Positions 53,119 through 60,803 are shown, counted from the stretch's first letter. The stretch is DNA of 64,000 nucleotides from Prochlorococcus sp. AG-402-L09 (GCA_003216715.1 QCIK01000008.1:19606-83605), one strand, 5' to 3'. The notes: generated by a model from the sequence alone, not told the origin. Numbers and translations: made by a program.

Positions 53119-53604
53119 TTAGCAATCAGCGCTAGCAATTCCCATACCAAGAACAGCACCTAAAGGAATTGACCATGCATAGGCATCTTTCTTGGATAGT
53201 GCAGCAGCAAGACCTCCTCCAAGTAATCCTCCTGTAGTTGCACTACTAGAACTACAACTTCCACTGCTTGTCCTGTAACTCCTAGAAACTAATACTTGCT
53301 GATGGGTTGGTCTCATATATCTGCGATGGTTGTTAGGGGAGTAATGATGCACATGATTATGGTGATGACGATATCTGTGAACTGGTGGATTCCAACTCAG
53401 TGAAGAGCAAGGGACTTCGACTTTATCCAGATAGGACTTCACATAACCTTTTGATGATCTAGTTCCAGCAACATATTCCTCTTTATAGATTTCCTTGTAG
53501 CAAGTTCGTTGAGTTGTATATCCCCTTTGGTGATGGTATCCATCTGCCATTGCTGCCATTGGAGACAGAAGCATTGCAGTTAGAACTAATGGTCGGATTC
53601 TCAT
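53119..53604 (-). CDS. Exported His/Tyr-rich protein with glycine-zipper-like end
   Basis: 161 residues. A clear signal peptide, RPLVLTAMLLSPMAAMADG, is cleaved near residue 20. The mature part starts with CYKEIYKEEYVAGTRSSKGY, then a His-rich stretch VHRYRHHHNHVHHYSPNNHR, a Ser-rich linker, and a C-terminal glycine-rich segment TGGLLGGGLAAALSK resembling glycine-zipper membrane motifs. Three or four cysteines could form disulfides outside the cytoplasm; the histidines could bind metal. I have an impression, not a search result, that similar proteins occur in cyanophages. AAAGGTGA precedes the start. Confidence 0.65.
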   Translation of the reverse strand: MRIRPLVLTAMLLSPMAAMADGYHHQRGYTTQRTCYKEIYKEEYVAGTRSSKGYVKSYLDKVEVPCSSLSWNPPVHRYRHHHNHVHHYSPNNHRRYMRPTHQQVLVSRSYRTSSGSCSSSSATTGGLLGGGLAAALSKKDAYAWSIPLGAVLGMGIASADC

Positions 53605-53809
53605 TACTCACCTTTACCACTATTAGAAACATAGGATTTTTTTGATCTAATGACCAGCAATTAAGACAGTATTAGAAGTGATTTAGGTACATTTAAGTAA
53701 GAGATTTTCTACCCCTGAGGTAATCAGAACTTTTCCTCTTAAAATCACTTCCACATAACTTCTACACGATTATTTTGTGCTATAATATCCTTGAGAATCC
53801 TTGTTGCTA
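53605..53809. other. Gap with a long inverted repeat
   Basis: No gene is visible. GAAGTGATTT (53675-53684) and AAATCACTTC (53742-53751) form a perfect ten-base inverted repeat with a 57-base loop. TCCTTGAGAATCC at 53788-53800 is a 13-base sequence that recurs exactly at 56339-56351, where it also lies about 30 bases before a guaA-end-like core. The promoter of the exported His-rich protein must also lie here. Confidence 0.45.
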
Positions 53810-54160
53810 CTACCTTTTTGTACTCACATGTAGTAGGCACTATTAAGTGGGAATGTTTTGTCTACTAAAAGGTAGATATAGTCTAAAAAATAGGGTTTGT
53901 CACAAGTTCACTTCCTGATATTAGTTGACGAAACAACAGGGATTTAACCCCTTGTGTTTGTCACGGGTTTGTTTTGTGATCTTGTCAGCGTCTGCATGAA
54001 GAAATCGTAGAAAGATGCTCTTCTCTATAAAATCAAATATTTTTATGCTCTGGAAGTAGTCAAATCTCTGTTTTACAAACCAAGAACTAATACCTTTCTC
54101 TAAAGGTGCTTGGATGCTTCTTTTTCAAGTTTCCCTTAGTTTTGTAAGTTTGTTGATTGT
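53810..54160 (+). repeat. guaA-end-like repeat, copy 2 (both arms present)
   Basis: Left arm CTACCTTTTTGTA (53810-53822), core ACTATTAAGTGGGAAT (53839-53854, reading GTIKWE in the guaA frame), then after eight bases the right arm TACTAAAAGGTAG (53863-53875). It continues with GTTTGTCACGGGTTTGT (53956-53972), AGAAATCGTAGAAAGATG (54000-54017), GGAAGTAGT (54052-54060) and TTTTACAAACC near 54071, ending with AGTTTTGTAAGTTTGTT at 54138-54154. The right part matches copy 3 closely. The end lies about 40 bases past the stop of the next gene, on the opposite strand. Confidence 0.7.
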
Positions 54161-54197
54161 TTGTCCTCTTGGAAGTAGTGCTTTTAAAGACAGTTCA

Positions 54198-56120
54198 TTA
54201 ATAATCAAAATAAGAAACCCATTTCTCTAAGTATTGGTGACAGTCTTCAAAGTATTTCTCATAATTTTTCCATTTCTCTATTGATGACTTATATAGGGGT
54301 TGGACAACTTGAGAAGATGAGGGGGTATTTATTTTACCTCTATCTAATGCTGTTTTTCTATAGTTTTTCACATTTTCATCCCATCCAACGCCTAAAAACT
54401 CTAATACTTTTAAGGTATGACCATCAAAGTCTTCAATAAGATGCTCATATTTGGACGTTATAAAATCAAAAGGTAGATTGTTCTTATATATATCCCACGC
54501 ACTCATGATTTGATCATAGATTATTGAAGATGATTTAAGACTTACTAGGTTCGCCATTGCTATATTTGGTTTGAAAGATTGTTGAAAGCAGGAAAGAACT
54601 GTGTCGTAAGGTTGCCTATGAGTAAAAATTATTTTGGCGTTAGGGAAAATAAGGTTTATAAGCGGAATACAAACTGTATTTAATGGAAATTTATCTATAA
54701 ATAGATTTACATTTTTAGTTTTGTATTTTGTTAGCAACTCAAAGTATTGTTGTCTGAGTATGATTATTTTATCCTTCGAAATATTGAAAATATTCTCAAC
54801 TTTTGTATTAAACTTTTCTTTAATTAAATTTTCAATAGTAGACATTAGAGGTTTTTCTTCTATTACTTCAATATCTTTATGACTTCTAAGAATAGTATCT
54901 AATAGAGTAGTTCCAGATCTAGGAAATCCTATTAAGAAAGCAATATTAGAATCTTCAATTCCATCATTAAATTTATTAATAATTGTCTTTTTATTAATGA
55001 TACTTTTTTTATAAGAATTAATATAGCCTAAGTATGAATCTTTACTTAACCTGTCATATGATGGGTTCTTCTGACTTTTTTCAAAGCAAGAATAAGCAAT
55101 ATCATAATTTCCTATTTTATCCTCTATAAATGCTTTATAACTCCAAAATATTCTTTTTTGATTATGATTACTTTTTTCTATCCATTGAGTAGCGATACTA
55201 TCAATTAATTTTTTAGCATTTTTATGCTCCTTATTCCTAAAACTTAATCTCGCATTGAAAAGTAATAGTTCGTTTTTAATACTATCTATCTTGTTAAATT
55301 CGTTGAGTGATTCTTTTAATTTTTTTAAATTATTTATTTGTTCATAGTGGCAAAATAGATTGTAATGCGCTTCTGCGTAATCAGGTTTAATTTCAATTGC
55401 TTTTCGGTATAACAATACTGCTTCTTTTAATTTACCATTATCTCTCAATATGGTTCCCAGATTTAAATGAGCCTCTGCGTAATTAGGTTTAATTTTAATT
55501 GCTTTACGGTATAACAATTCTGCCTCTTTTAATTTACCAAGATCTATCAATATGCTTCCTAGATTTAAATGCGCTTCTGCGTAATCAGGTTTAATTTTAA
55601 TTGCTTTGCGATATGACAATTCTGCCTCTTTTAATTTAGCAACATTATTCAATACATTTCCCAGATTGTAATACGCTTCTGCGTAATCAGGTTTAATTTC
55701 AATTGCTTTGCGATATGACAATTCTGCCTCTTTTAATTTAGCAACATTATTCAATACATTTCCCAGGTTGTAATACGCTTCTGCGTAATCAGGTTTAATT
55801 TCAATTGCTTTGCGATATGATAATTCTGCTTCTTGTAGTTTACCAAGATCAAACAATATGATTCCATAATTAGAAAAAACTCTGTGATCATTACACCCTT
55901 GATTTATACAATACTGATAATATTTTGATGCTTCTGGAATATTTGCTTTTAGATGAAATTGAATTGCTTGATTAATTATTTGTTCTTTAGATGGTTTAGA
56001 AGAAGTGTTAGTGGAAATAGAAATATTCTCTTTGATTTCTCCTAAAGTAAATGGAACTGGGAATATTGTAATTTCATTCACTTTCCTCTTTCCTTCACCT
56101 TTTTGACCAGAACCATTCAT
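54198..56120 (-). CDS. TPR-repeat sulfotransferase (640 aa)
   Basis: N-terminal leader to about residue 45 contains EITIFPVPFTLGEIKENIS, shared with the next protein; residues 48-80 are a degenerate TPR. Five regular 34-residue TPRs follow (about 82-252), two of them identical. Residues from about 390 form a sulfotransferase domain with the PAPS-binding loop AFLIGFPRSGTTLLDTIL (5'-PSB, lysine replaced by arginine as in many bacterial relatives) and KIIFTHRQPYDTVLSCF (3'-PB-like). The predicted reaction is sulfation with PAPS of an unknown acceptor, perhaps a protein or glycan. It resembles tandem-TPR sulfotransferases. Confidence 0.8.
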   Translation of the reverse strand: MNGSGQKGEGKRKVNEITIFPVPFTLGEIKENISISTNTSSKPSKEQIINQAIQFHLKANIPEASKYYQYCINQGCNDHRVFSNYGIILFDLGKLQEAELSYRKAIEIKPDYAEAYYNLGNVLNNVAKLKEAELSYRKAIEIKPDYAEAYYNLGNVLNNVAKLKEAELSYRKAIKIKPDYAEAHLNLGSILIDLGKLKEAELLYRKAIKIKPNYAEAHLNLGTILRDNGKLKEAVLLYRKAIEIKPDYAEAHYNLFCHYEQINNLKKLKESLNEFNKIDSIKNELLLFNARLSFRNKEHKNAKKLIDSIATQWIEKSNHNQKRIFWSYKAFIEDKIGNYDIAYSCFEKSQKNPSYDRLSKDSYLGYINSYKKSIINKKTIINKFNDGIEDSNIAFLIGFPRSGTTLLDTILRSHKDIEVIEEKPLMSTIENLIKEKFNTKVENIFNISKDKIIILRQQYFELLTKYKTKNVNLFIDKFPLNTVCIPLINLIFPNAKIIFTHRQPYDTVLSCFQQSFKPNIAMANLVSLKSSSIIYDQIMSAWDIYKNNLPFDFITSKYEHLIEDFDGHTLKVLEFLGVGWDENVKNYRKTALDRGKINTPSSSQVVQPLYKSSIEKWKNYEKYFEDCHQYLEKWVSYFDY

Positions 56121-56635
56121 CTTCTATTATCGTTTATCTCTTTTGATTTTTCCTATCTTACTGCTTTTCTTGTCCCTTATTAATTCTTTCCAAAATCATT
56201 TACTACTTATAGAGGAAGATTAATAAATATTTTCAATCAACTTTTTACGATTCTTCAGAAAATCAACTCATAGACTAGAACTAATGCTTCTCATTTCTGA
56301 ACTTTGTCAGTTTGTCACGGGTTTGTCATGATAAATAATCCTTGAGAATCCATTTATAGCTTCATTCTTTTTGGTAGGGACTATTGAGTGGGAGTAGCAG
56401 AAACGTCTACTTTCAAGTGATGACTTGATTTATATGATTTTACGTGGGTTTTATGTGGCACACTTTTACCGTCTCCAGGGAGAAATCGTAGAAAGATGGT
56501 TTTCTCTACAGAATAAAATATTGTTTATGCTCCGGAAGTAGTTAGATCTTTATTTTACAAACCCAGAACTGATACATATGTGCGAAGCTCATGGGATGTT
56601 GCTTTTAAAATTTTTCCCAGTTTTGTAAGTTTGTT
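56121..56635 (+). repeat. guaA-end-like repeat, copy 3, with shared upstream module
   Basis: No gene in this gap. Bases 56121-56230 resemble the region upstream of the next TPR gene (58292-58400), so the two TPR genes share promoter DNA. GTTTGTCACGGGTTTGT is at 56310-56326 and TCCTTGAGAATCC at 56339-56351. The core ACTATTGAGTGGGAGT (56380-56395) reads GTIEWE-stop in the guaA frame and differs from guaA at one of 16 bases. Then come AGAAATCGTAGAAAGATG (56481-56498), GGAAGTAGT (56534-56542), a stretch starting ACCCAGAACTGATA near 56570 and AGTTTTGTAAGTTTGTT up to 56635. Arms are degenerate here. Confidence 0.7.
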
Positions 56636-58291
56636 TTAGGAGATTATGTCTTGATATTGATCCGTTTGAGTAAGGATTTCAATAGCAGGTTGCAGCATAT
56701 CTTTGTAATTTTTCCATCCATTAATTGATTTTGTATTGATTGGGGAACGAACTTGAATATTGCTTGCGGTAGAAACTGAGCGTGGATTGAGATGAGGTGA
56801 TAGATATGATTCATTCCACTTCCAACCTAACCAAGAGATCAAAGATTTAATTTCTTTATTAGGATTACTTGCTAACAAATCGTAATTGAGGTCGTATATT
56901 TTTGATCTAAACCGACTCTTGTATTCTTTCATTATTTTCTCTTGATTTAAATAAACTTTTGTGCAATCAATTAAGGAACAGGCATATTCATTCCCTATAG
57001 CAAAATTTGCTCGGTAAATTGAAAGAATATTATCTAAAGGATTCCTATAGCAGTGTATGATTTTGGCATTCGGTATTTGATTAGAGATAATACCTGCATA
57101 TTGATAATTATATAAGTTTTTATTAGTTGTAATATTAAAGGCACCCTTTTGAATATTTGCCTTCTTCCAATATAATTGAGCAAGAGTAAGTTTTTGATCA
57201 ACTTCTTTCAGCTCTAGGAATGATTCCTCGAGGATATCACTCTCTCCTAAATCACCAACACAAGTGTTCATAGTGAGAACTGATTCCAATAATGAAGAAC
57301 CACTTCTCGGCATTCCTACAATGAAAATACTTTCTGGTAATTCTCTGTATTCCTTTTGATTAATTTTTTGTTTATCAGATTCAATAAGTAAGACTTTAGA
57401 TTGATTGATTAAAATTTCTGCTTTAGATGGATAAAGAATAAGTTTTAATTGATTTGCCAATTTAAGAAATTTAGAACTGTCGTCATATTTTTTTTGCTTG
57501 TGAAGAATATTTGCTCTTGCGAAGTAAATTTCAACATGATCCTCTTTTGATTTGTTTTTTAAGATAGTTTCAGAAAACAGGTTATTCTTCCATATTGTAT
57601 TTTTATTGGAATATTCAAGAGTCGATAGAGAAAAATATGCCCTTGCGAAATCTGGTTGCAGTTCAATTGCTTTTCTTTGAGATAATTCTGCTTCTTCTAA
57701 GTTTCCAAGATTACTCAATGTTCCTCCCAGATTGTAATGAGCCTCTGCTAAATCAGGATTAAGTTCAATTGCTTTGCGTAATGAGATTTCTGCTTCTTGT
57801 AATTTACCAAGATCACTCAATATGTTTCCTAGATTGGAATGCGCCTTTGCGTAATCAGGATTGAGTTCAATTGCTTTGCGTAATGAGATTTCTGCTTCTT
57901 GTAATTTACCAAGATCACTCAATATGTTTCCTAGATTTAAATACGCCTTTGAGTAATTAGGATTAAGTTCAATTGCTCTGCGAGTGGATAATTCTGCTTC
58001 TTGTAATTTGCCAAGATCTCTCAATATGACTCCATAATTAGAAAAAACTCTGTGATCTTTAAAACCTTGATTTATAAAATGCTGATAATATTTTGCTGCT
58101 TCTGAAATATTGCCTTCTGACTGAAATTTAAATGCTTGATTAATTATTTGGTCTTTCGAAGGTTTAGAAGGAGTATTGGTATTACTAGTAAGATTTTCTT
58201 GATACTCTCCCAAAGGAAATGGAACTGGGTATGTTTTGATCTCAGTAATTTTCTTCTTTTCTTCTTCTTGACTAGAATTATCCATCATCAC
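56636..58291 (-). CDS. TPR-repeat sulfotransferase (551 aa)
   Basis: Leader with EIKTYPVPFPLGEYQENL, then about four TPRs between residues 80 and 217 (NLGNILSDLGKLQEAEISLR units) and a helical stretch to about 300. The sulfotransferase domain begins near residue 320: IFIVGMPRSGSSLLESVL is the PAPS-binding loop and KIIHCYRNPLDNILSIYRAN the 3'-phosphate region. The N-terminal third is closely similar to the 640-residue neighbour, whereas the transferase domains differ clearly, suggesting duplication followed by divergence of acceptor or exchange of the catalytic part. The acceptor is unknown. Confidence 0.8.
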   Translation of the reverse strand: MMMDNSSQEEEKKKITEIKTYPVPFPLGEYQENLTSNTNTPSKPSKDQIINQAFKFQSEGNISEAAKYYQHFINQGFKDHRVFSNYGVILRDLGKLQEAELSTRRAIELNPNYSKAYLNLGNILSDLGKLQEAEISLRKAIELNPDYAKAHSNLGNILSDLGKLQEAEISLRKAIELNPDLAEAHYNLGGTLSNLGNLEEAELSQRKAIELQPDFARAYFSLSTLEYSNKNTIWKNNLFSETILKNKSKEDHVEIYFARANILHKQKKYDDSSKFLKLANQLKLILYPSKAEILINQSKVLLIESDKQKINQKEYRELPESIFIVGMPRSGSSLLESVLTMNTCVGDLGESDILEESFLELKEVDQKLTLAQLYWKKANIQKGAFNITTNKNLYNYQYAGIISNQIPNAKIIHCYRNPLDNILSIYRANFAIGNEYACSLIDCTKVYLNQEKIMKEYKSRFRSKIYDLNYDLLASNPNKEIKSLISWLGWKWNESYLSPHLNPRSVSTASNIQVRSPINTKSINGWKNYKDMLQPAIEILTQTDQYQDIIS

Positions 58292-58625
58292 TTATCTTTG
58301 CTCTCTTTTGGTTCTTCGGATTTTACTATTAATTTCAATCCTTATTAATTCTTTCTGAAATTATTTTGCAACTGATATAGCGAGAATCAAAAACAGTTTT
58401 GTATATTTTTCTCTACGCAGAAGATCAGGTGACAAGGTGACAGAAACATAGTTGTTGAAATGAAGTTGAATGAAACACTCTACTACTTCTCTACAAATGC
58501 ATCATTAAGTGTATTTCCACTTGTGATTCATTGGCATAATTGTATTTTGTACGGGTTTTGTATGCTATATGAAAAGATAAAACCCGTTGGTGTAACTGGG
58601 GTTTAGGGATGCTCTTTTGCTAAAT
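58292..58625. other. Gap: TPR-gene promoter region and inverted box remnants
   Basis: No gene visible. The first 110 bases resemble 56121-56230. AGGTGACAAGGTGACA at 58428-58443 looks like an inverted copy of the CTTGTCACC module present in copies 1 and 4 (52136-52144 and 58756-58764). The left-arm-like GCTCTTTTGCTA lies at 58614-58625. Confidence 0.4.
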
Positions 58626-58826
58626 TCTATTTAGTGGGAGTAAATATAACTACTAAAAGATAGTTATATTTTAAAAGTTGTAGTACCATGTGAGTCCAAA
58701 GTATAAATTGACGAACCTAGTTCTAATGATTTTGGAGACGTGTTTCAAGTGTCCCCTTGTCACCTCCTCTGTAAAGACGGCGTAGAAAGTTTGTTTTCAT
58801 AGATCAGTTTCCAAGAATCTTTCTAC
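58626..58826 (+). repeat. guaA-end-like repeat, copy 4
   Basis: Core TCTATTTAGTGGGAGT (58626-58641), 13 of 16 bases as in guaA but with a stop where guaA has Glu. Nine bases later is the right arm TACTAAAAGATAG (58651-58663). The following 130 bases align with those after guaA (copy 1), including AGTCC/TTGTCACC and CGTAGAAAG (58781-58789). GTAGAAAG (58782-58789) and CTTTCTAC (58819-58826) form a perfect inverted repeat. Confidence 0.65.
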
Positions 58827-58850
58827 GACTTTATACGTATTGAGAACTTC

Positions 58851-59156
58851 TTAGTATCTAAAAAGTTCATTTTTTTCTATTACTAAATCAACTAATTGTT
58901 TTTTATTGAGTTTGGAAATTTTGTCTATACCAACCAGCATTGCCCTTAATTCGCTATTGGTCTTTTGCATCAGTAGTGATTTCTGGTCAACAAATATTCC
59001 TTTCTTTAGGATCGAAAGAAGAGTTGAGAAGGCATCAAAAATTGCCATTGAAGCGATGATCCAAAACATCATCACAGAATCAGCAGTGGTAGTTAAATTC
59101 ATTGGTTTTGAGGAAATAATTTTTGGTTTGTTAGGCAACTTCTGGACACCATCCAA
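58851..59156 (-). CDS. Membrane protein with helix-extension-helix-like end
   Basis: 101 residues from a TTG at 59156, or 83 from the ATG at 59102; neither has a clear ribosome site. One membrane helix, VMMFWIIASMAIFDAFSTLL, then LMQKTNSELRAMLVGIDKIS and KLNKKQLVDLVIEKN, which looks like a small SAP/HeH-type helical motif. Function unknown. The longer form overlaps the upstream gene by 26 bases. Confidence 0.6.
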   Translation of the reverse strand: MDGVQKLPNKPKIISSKPMNLTTTADSVMMFWIIASMAIFDAFSTLLSILKKGIFVDQKSLLMQKTNSELRAMLVGIDKISKLNKKQLVDLVIEKNELFRY

Positions 59157-59415
59157 TTCGTAATACCCTCTTCTTTTGCCAGTTCAAGCAACGCTTTGTG
59201 AGATGTTCACCTTGAGGGATAAGACGTTGGTGAAGAGGACAAGTCAAAAGAGTGACGCATGACTTATCGCACGTATAAGTGAAGTGTTCACACGTAAGAC
59301 AAACAGAACTTCCTCTGGACTTCACGAGTTCCAGATCAGTGAAATAACACCACTCTTCTGGATGCTCAAGTGCTTCAACTGGAGCAACAACTTTTGGTGT
59401 TTTAATTCGACCCAT
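59131..59415 (-). CDS. Small cysteine-rich protein (94 aa)
   Basis: I use the ATG at 59415 because AAGGAG lies seven bases upstream; a start at 59442 would add nine residues and overlap the hairpin region. The protein has six or seven cysteines, with CLTCEHFTYTCDKSCVTLLT in the middle and CP-HQRLIPQGEHLTKRC near the end, suggesting a zinc-binding fold. Function unknown. A strong terminator lies only 30 bases upstream of the start on the same strand. Confidence 0.7.
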   Translation of the reverse strand: MGRIKTPKVVAPVEALEHPEEWCYFTDLELVKSRGSSVCLTCEHFTYTCDKSCVTLLTCPLHQRLIPQGEHLTKRCLNWQKKRVLRIGWCPEVA

Positions 59416-59444
59416 CTTGGTTCTCCTTGTGAGAAGAGGCAAAA

Positions 59445-59468
59445 AAGCACGATGCTCACTTCGTGCTT
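59445..59468 (-). terminator. Intrinsic terminator in the leader of the Cys-rich gene
   Basis: AAGCACGA (59445-59452) pairs with TCGTGCTT (59461-59468) around an eight-base loop. On the minus strand it is followed by a run of T (seen here as A at 59441-59444 and around); the plus strand also has a T run. So it can act in both directions. Its place between the upstream region and the AAGGAG of the Cys-rich gene suggests either an attenuator or the end of a separate small RNA. Confidence 0.65.
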
Positions 59469-59556
59469 CCTTTTTTGGTTTAGTGATGGGGATAACACTA
59501 ATACAAATATACTATATTTGTCTATTAGGTCAAGTTGCCTATTTTTTCCATTAAAG

Positions 59557-59720
59557 AAGGGAGCGAGATTTTGATCGCTCCCTTTGAGTCAAGCACTCAA
59601 CTGACTGAACTTAAATTTTCATCCTTTATTGAACTTTGACCCACAGAAGGTGCTGTGACTCCTATTTCATTCCTAGCAAATCTAGATCAGATGAACATGA
59701 GAAAAAACTCCTGTTTAACC
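59557..59720 (+). other. Structured element B (homologue of element A)
   Basis: Hairpin AAGGGAGCGA / TCGCTCCCTT (59557-59566 with 59575-59584) has the same size and loop start (GATTTTGA) as element A but with a G-C pair changed to A-T on both sides. A second stem follows: GAGTCA-AGCAC (from 59585) pairs with GTGCT-G-TGACTC (59651-59663 approximately), eleven pairs with a single bulge at the same place as in A. GAACATGAGA then recurs as in A. No gene lies here. Confidence 0.5.
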
Positions 59721-59787
59721 AACGACCCAATAATCTTTGTGCTTTCTGAGGATTAGTTTGAGAAGATCGAGAATCATTCTTTTTACC

Positions 59788-59922
59788 TCAATATTTCAAT
59801 TGAAAGTAATAAGGAATTACGTGTGGAAGCATTCCAAAAGAAATTAATAGGACTGAAAACCAAAGAAAGATTGATGAAAGAGTATTCGACCCATTGGATC
59901 TGAAACTACGGGTTGCTTGCAT
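59788..59922 (-). CDS. Small membrane protein (44 aa)
   Basis: ATG at 59922 with GGAGG seven bases upstream, giving MQATRSFRSNGSNTLSSIFL and a membrane helix SIFLWFSVLLISFGMLPHVI. A reading from 59988 would add 22 residues overlapping the upstream gene and lacks a ribosome site. Function unknown; likely part of a small-gene cluster with the 61-residue gene upstream. Confidence 0.6.
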   Translation of the reverse strand: MQATRSFRSNGSNTLSSIFLWFSVLLISFGMLPHVIPYYFQLKY

Positions 59923-59951
59923 AGTGAAACCTCCAGTTAGTTCAATGTTTT

Positions 59952-60137
59952 TTAGTAGTCCATTGAGCAGTTGCCAAACTGCAAGCATTCATTCTCGTAA
60001 TCGACCTCATCAAAATCAGTTTCATAATTCGAAACCAGATCGCACCAATCGTTCCCTTGCATAGGAACTCCACAAGATTTCGAGAATGTTTCTTTTACGT
60101 CTTCGATTGCATGTTTAAAAGGATTACCGCATGACAT
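59952..60137 (-). CDS. Small acidic Cys-containing protein (61 aa)
   Basis: ATG at 60137 is preceded by AGGAGG at seven bases, the strongest Shine-Dalgarno in the window. The product has five cysteines (MSCGNPF, SKSCGVPM, NDWCDLV, NECLQF, GNCSMDY) and an acidic middle. No family recognised. It is co-directional with the 44-residue membrane gene 29 bases downstream. Confidence 0.65.
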   Translation of the reverse strand: MSCGNPFKHAIEDVKETFSKSCGVPMQGNDWCDLVSNYETDFDEVDYENECLQFGNCSMDY

Positions 60138-60317
60138 GGTTTGACCTCCTAATAGTGCCTTGATTTATTTCTACTCCCCTTATTAGAAAATATCTATACA
60201 GAGAACCCAAATGTAGAAATACTTTGGTGTTCTTACCCATAGTAATTTTTATTCAGTAGTAGTAAAACAGTCTCAGGAGTCAACGCACTTCCTTAGGTTT
60301 GGAGTGATGGACTCAAA

Positions 60318-60341
60318 GGGGGCGACCAAAATCTCACCCCC
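60318..60341 (-). other. Structured element C (inverted copy of A/B hairpin)
   Basis: On the minus strand this reads GGGGGTGA, GATTTTGG, TCGCCCCC: the hairpin of element A with one mispaired base. Further along on the minus strand, GAGTC and GACTC-type pairs continue the long-stem pattern less perfectly (to about 60276). It lies in the leader of the gene starting at 60364, opposite in orientation. Confidence 0.45.
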
Positions 60342-60363
60342 GTACTACTTTGGAGGCATATCT

Positions 60364-60534
60364 ATGACCAGAAAAAGAGACAAGATCTGGACAGCAATTA
60401 TTGCAACTAAGCAATGGTTCACCAAACTTTTTACTAGTGAGGCAGATGCTTTAGTTGATGATTTCGGAAATAATCCACCACCAGAGATAGGAACTCAATC
60501 TTATTCAGGAGATACTCATGACAAAGGAGATTGA
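60364..60534 (+). CDS. Small hypothetical protein (56 aa)
   Basis: ATG at 60364 has GGAGG seven bases upstream; the earlier in-frame start at 60304 would run through structured element C and is rejected. The product MTRKRDKIWTAIIATKQWFT is basic at the start and acidic later (EADALVDDFGNN). No family recognised. Confidence 0.6.
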   Translation: MTRKRDKIWTAIIATKQWFTKLFTSEADALVDDFGNNPPPEIGTQSYSGDTHDKGD

Positions 60535-60561
60535 TTGAACTAATTAAAGGGCATTAAGAAA

Positions 60562-60640
60562 GGGACTCTGCTGCTTCAGCGACCTTGAGTCCCTCTCTTC
60601 ATTTACAGAACGAATTTTGGTAAGGAGTTGTTCTGCTTTT
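60562..60640 (+). terminator. Terminator plus second hairpin (copy 1 of a pair)
   Basis: GGGACTC (60562-60568) pairs with GAGTCCC (60587-60593), followed by TCTCTTCATTT. Directly after it CAGAAC (60606-60611) pairs with GTTCTG (60630-60635) around a loop containing AAGGAGTT, with CTTTTCCTTTT after. The same two-hairpin arrangement recurs at 61011-61085. Confidence 0.55.
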
Positions 60641-60689
60641 CCTTTTCTAATCAATTACGCATAAGGTCTGCATCAGAAAAAATTCCTAA

Positions 60690-60803
60690 TTAGATTTCGT
60701 CCTCACTTTTTCCGAATGGGTTGTATCTGATATCAAAAATCAAAACTACTCCTGTGCTTAAAAGCAGTAATCCGAAAATAACTTGGGGAGGTGGAAATAT
60801 CAT
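60690..60803 (-). CDS. Tiny membrane protein (37 aa)
   Basis: ATG at 60803, stop at 60690. The product starts MIFPPPQVIFGLLLLSTGVV and ends FDIRYNPFGKSEDEI: a single membrane helix and a charged tail. No strong ribosome site is seen, but composition and length are typical of small cyanobacterial membrane subunits. Function unknown. Confidence 0.5.
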   Translation of the reverse strand: MIFPPPQVIFGLLLLSTGVVLIFDIRYNPFGKSEDEI

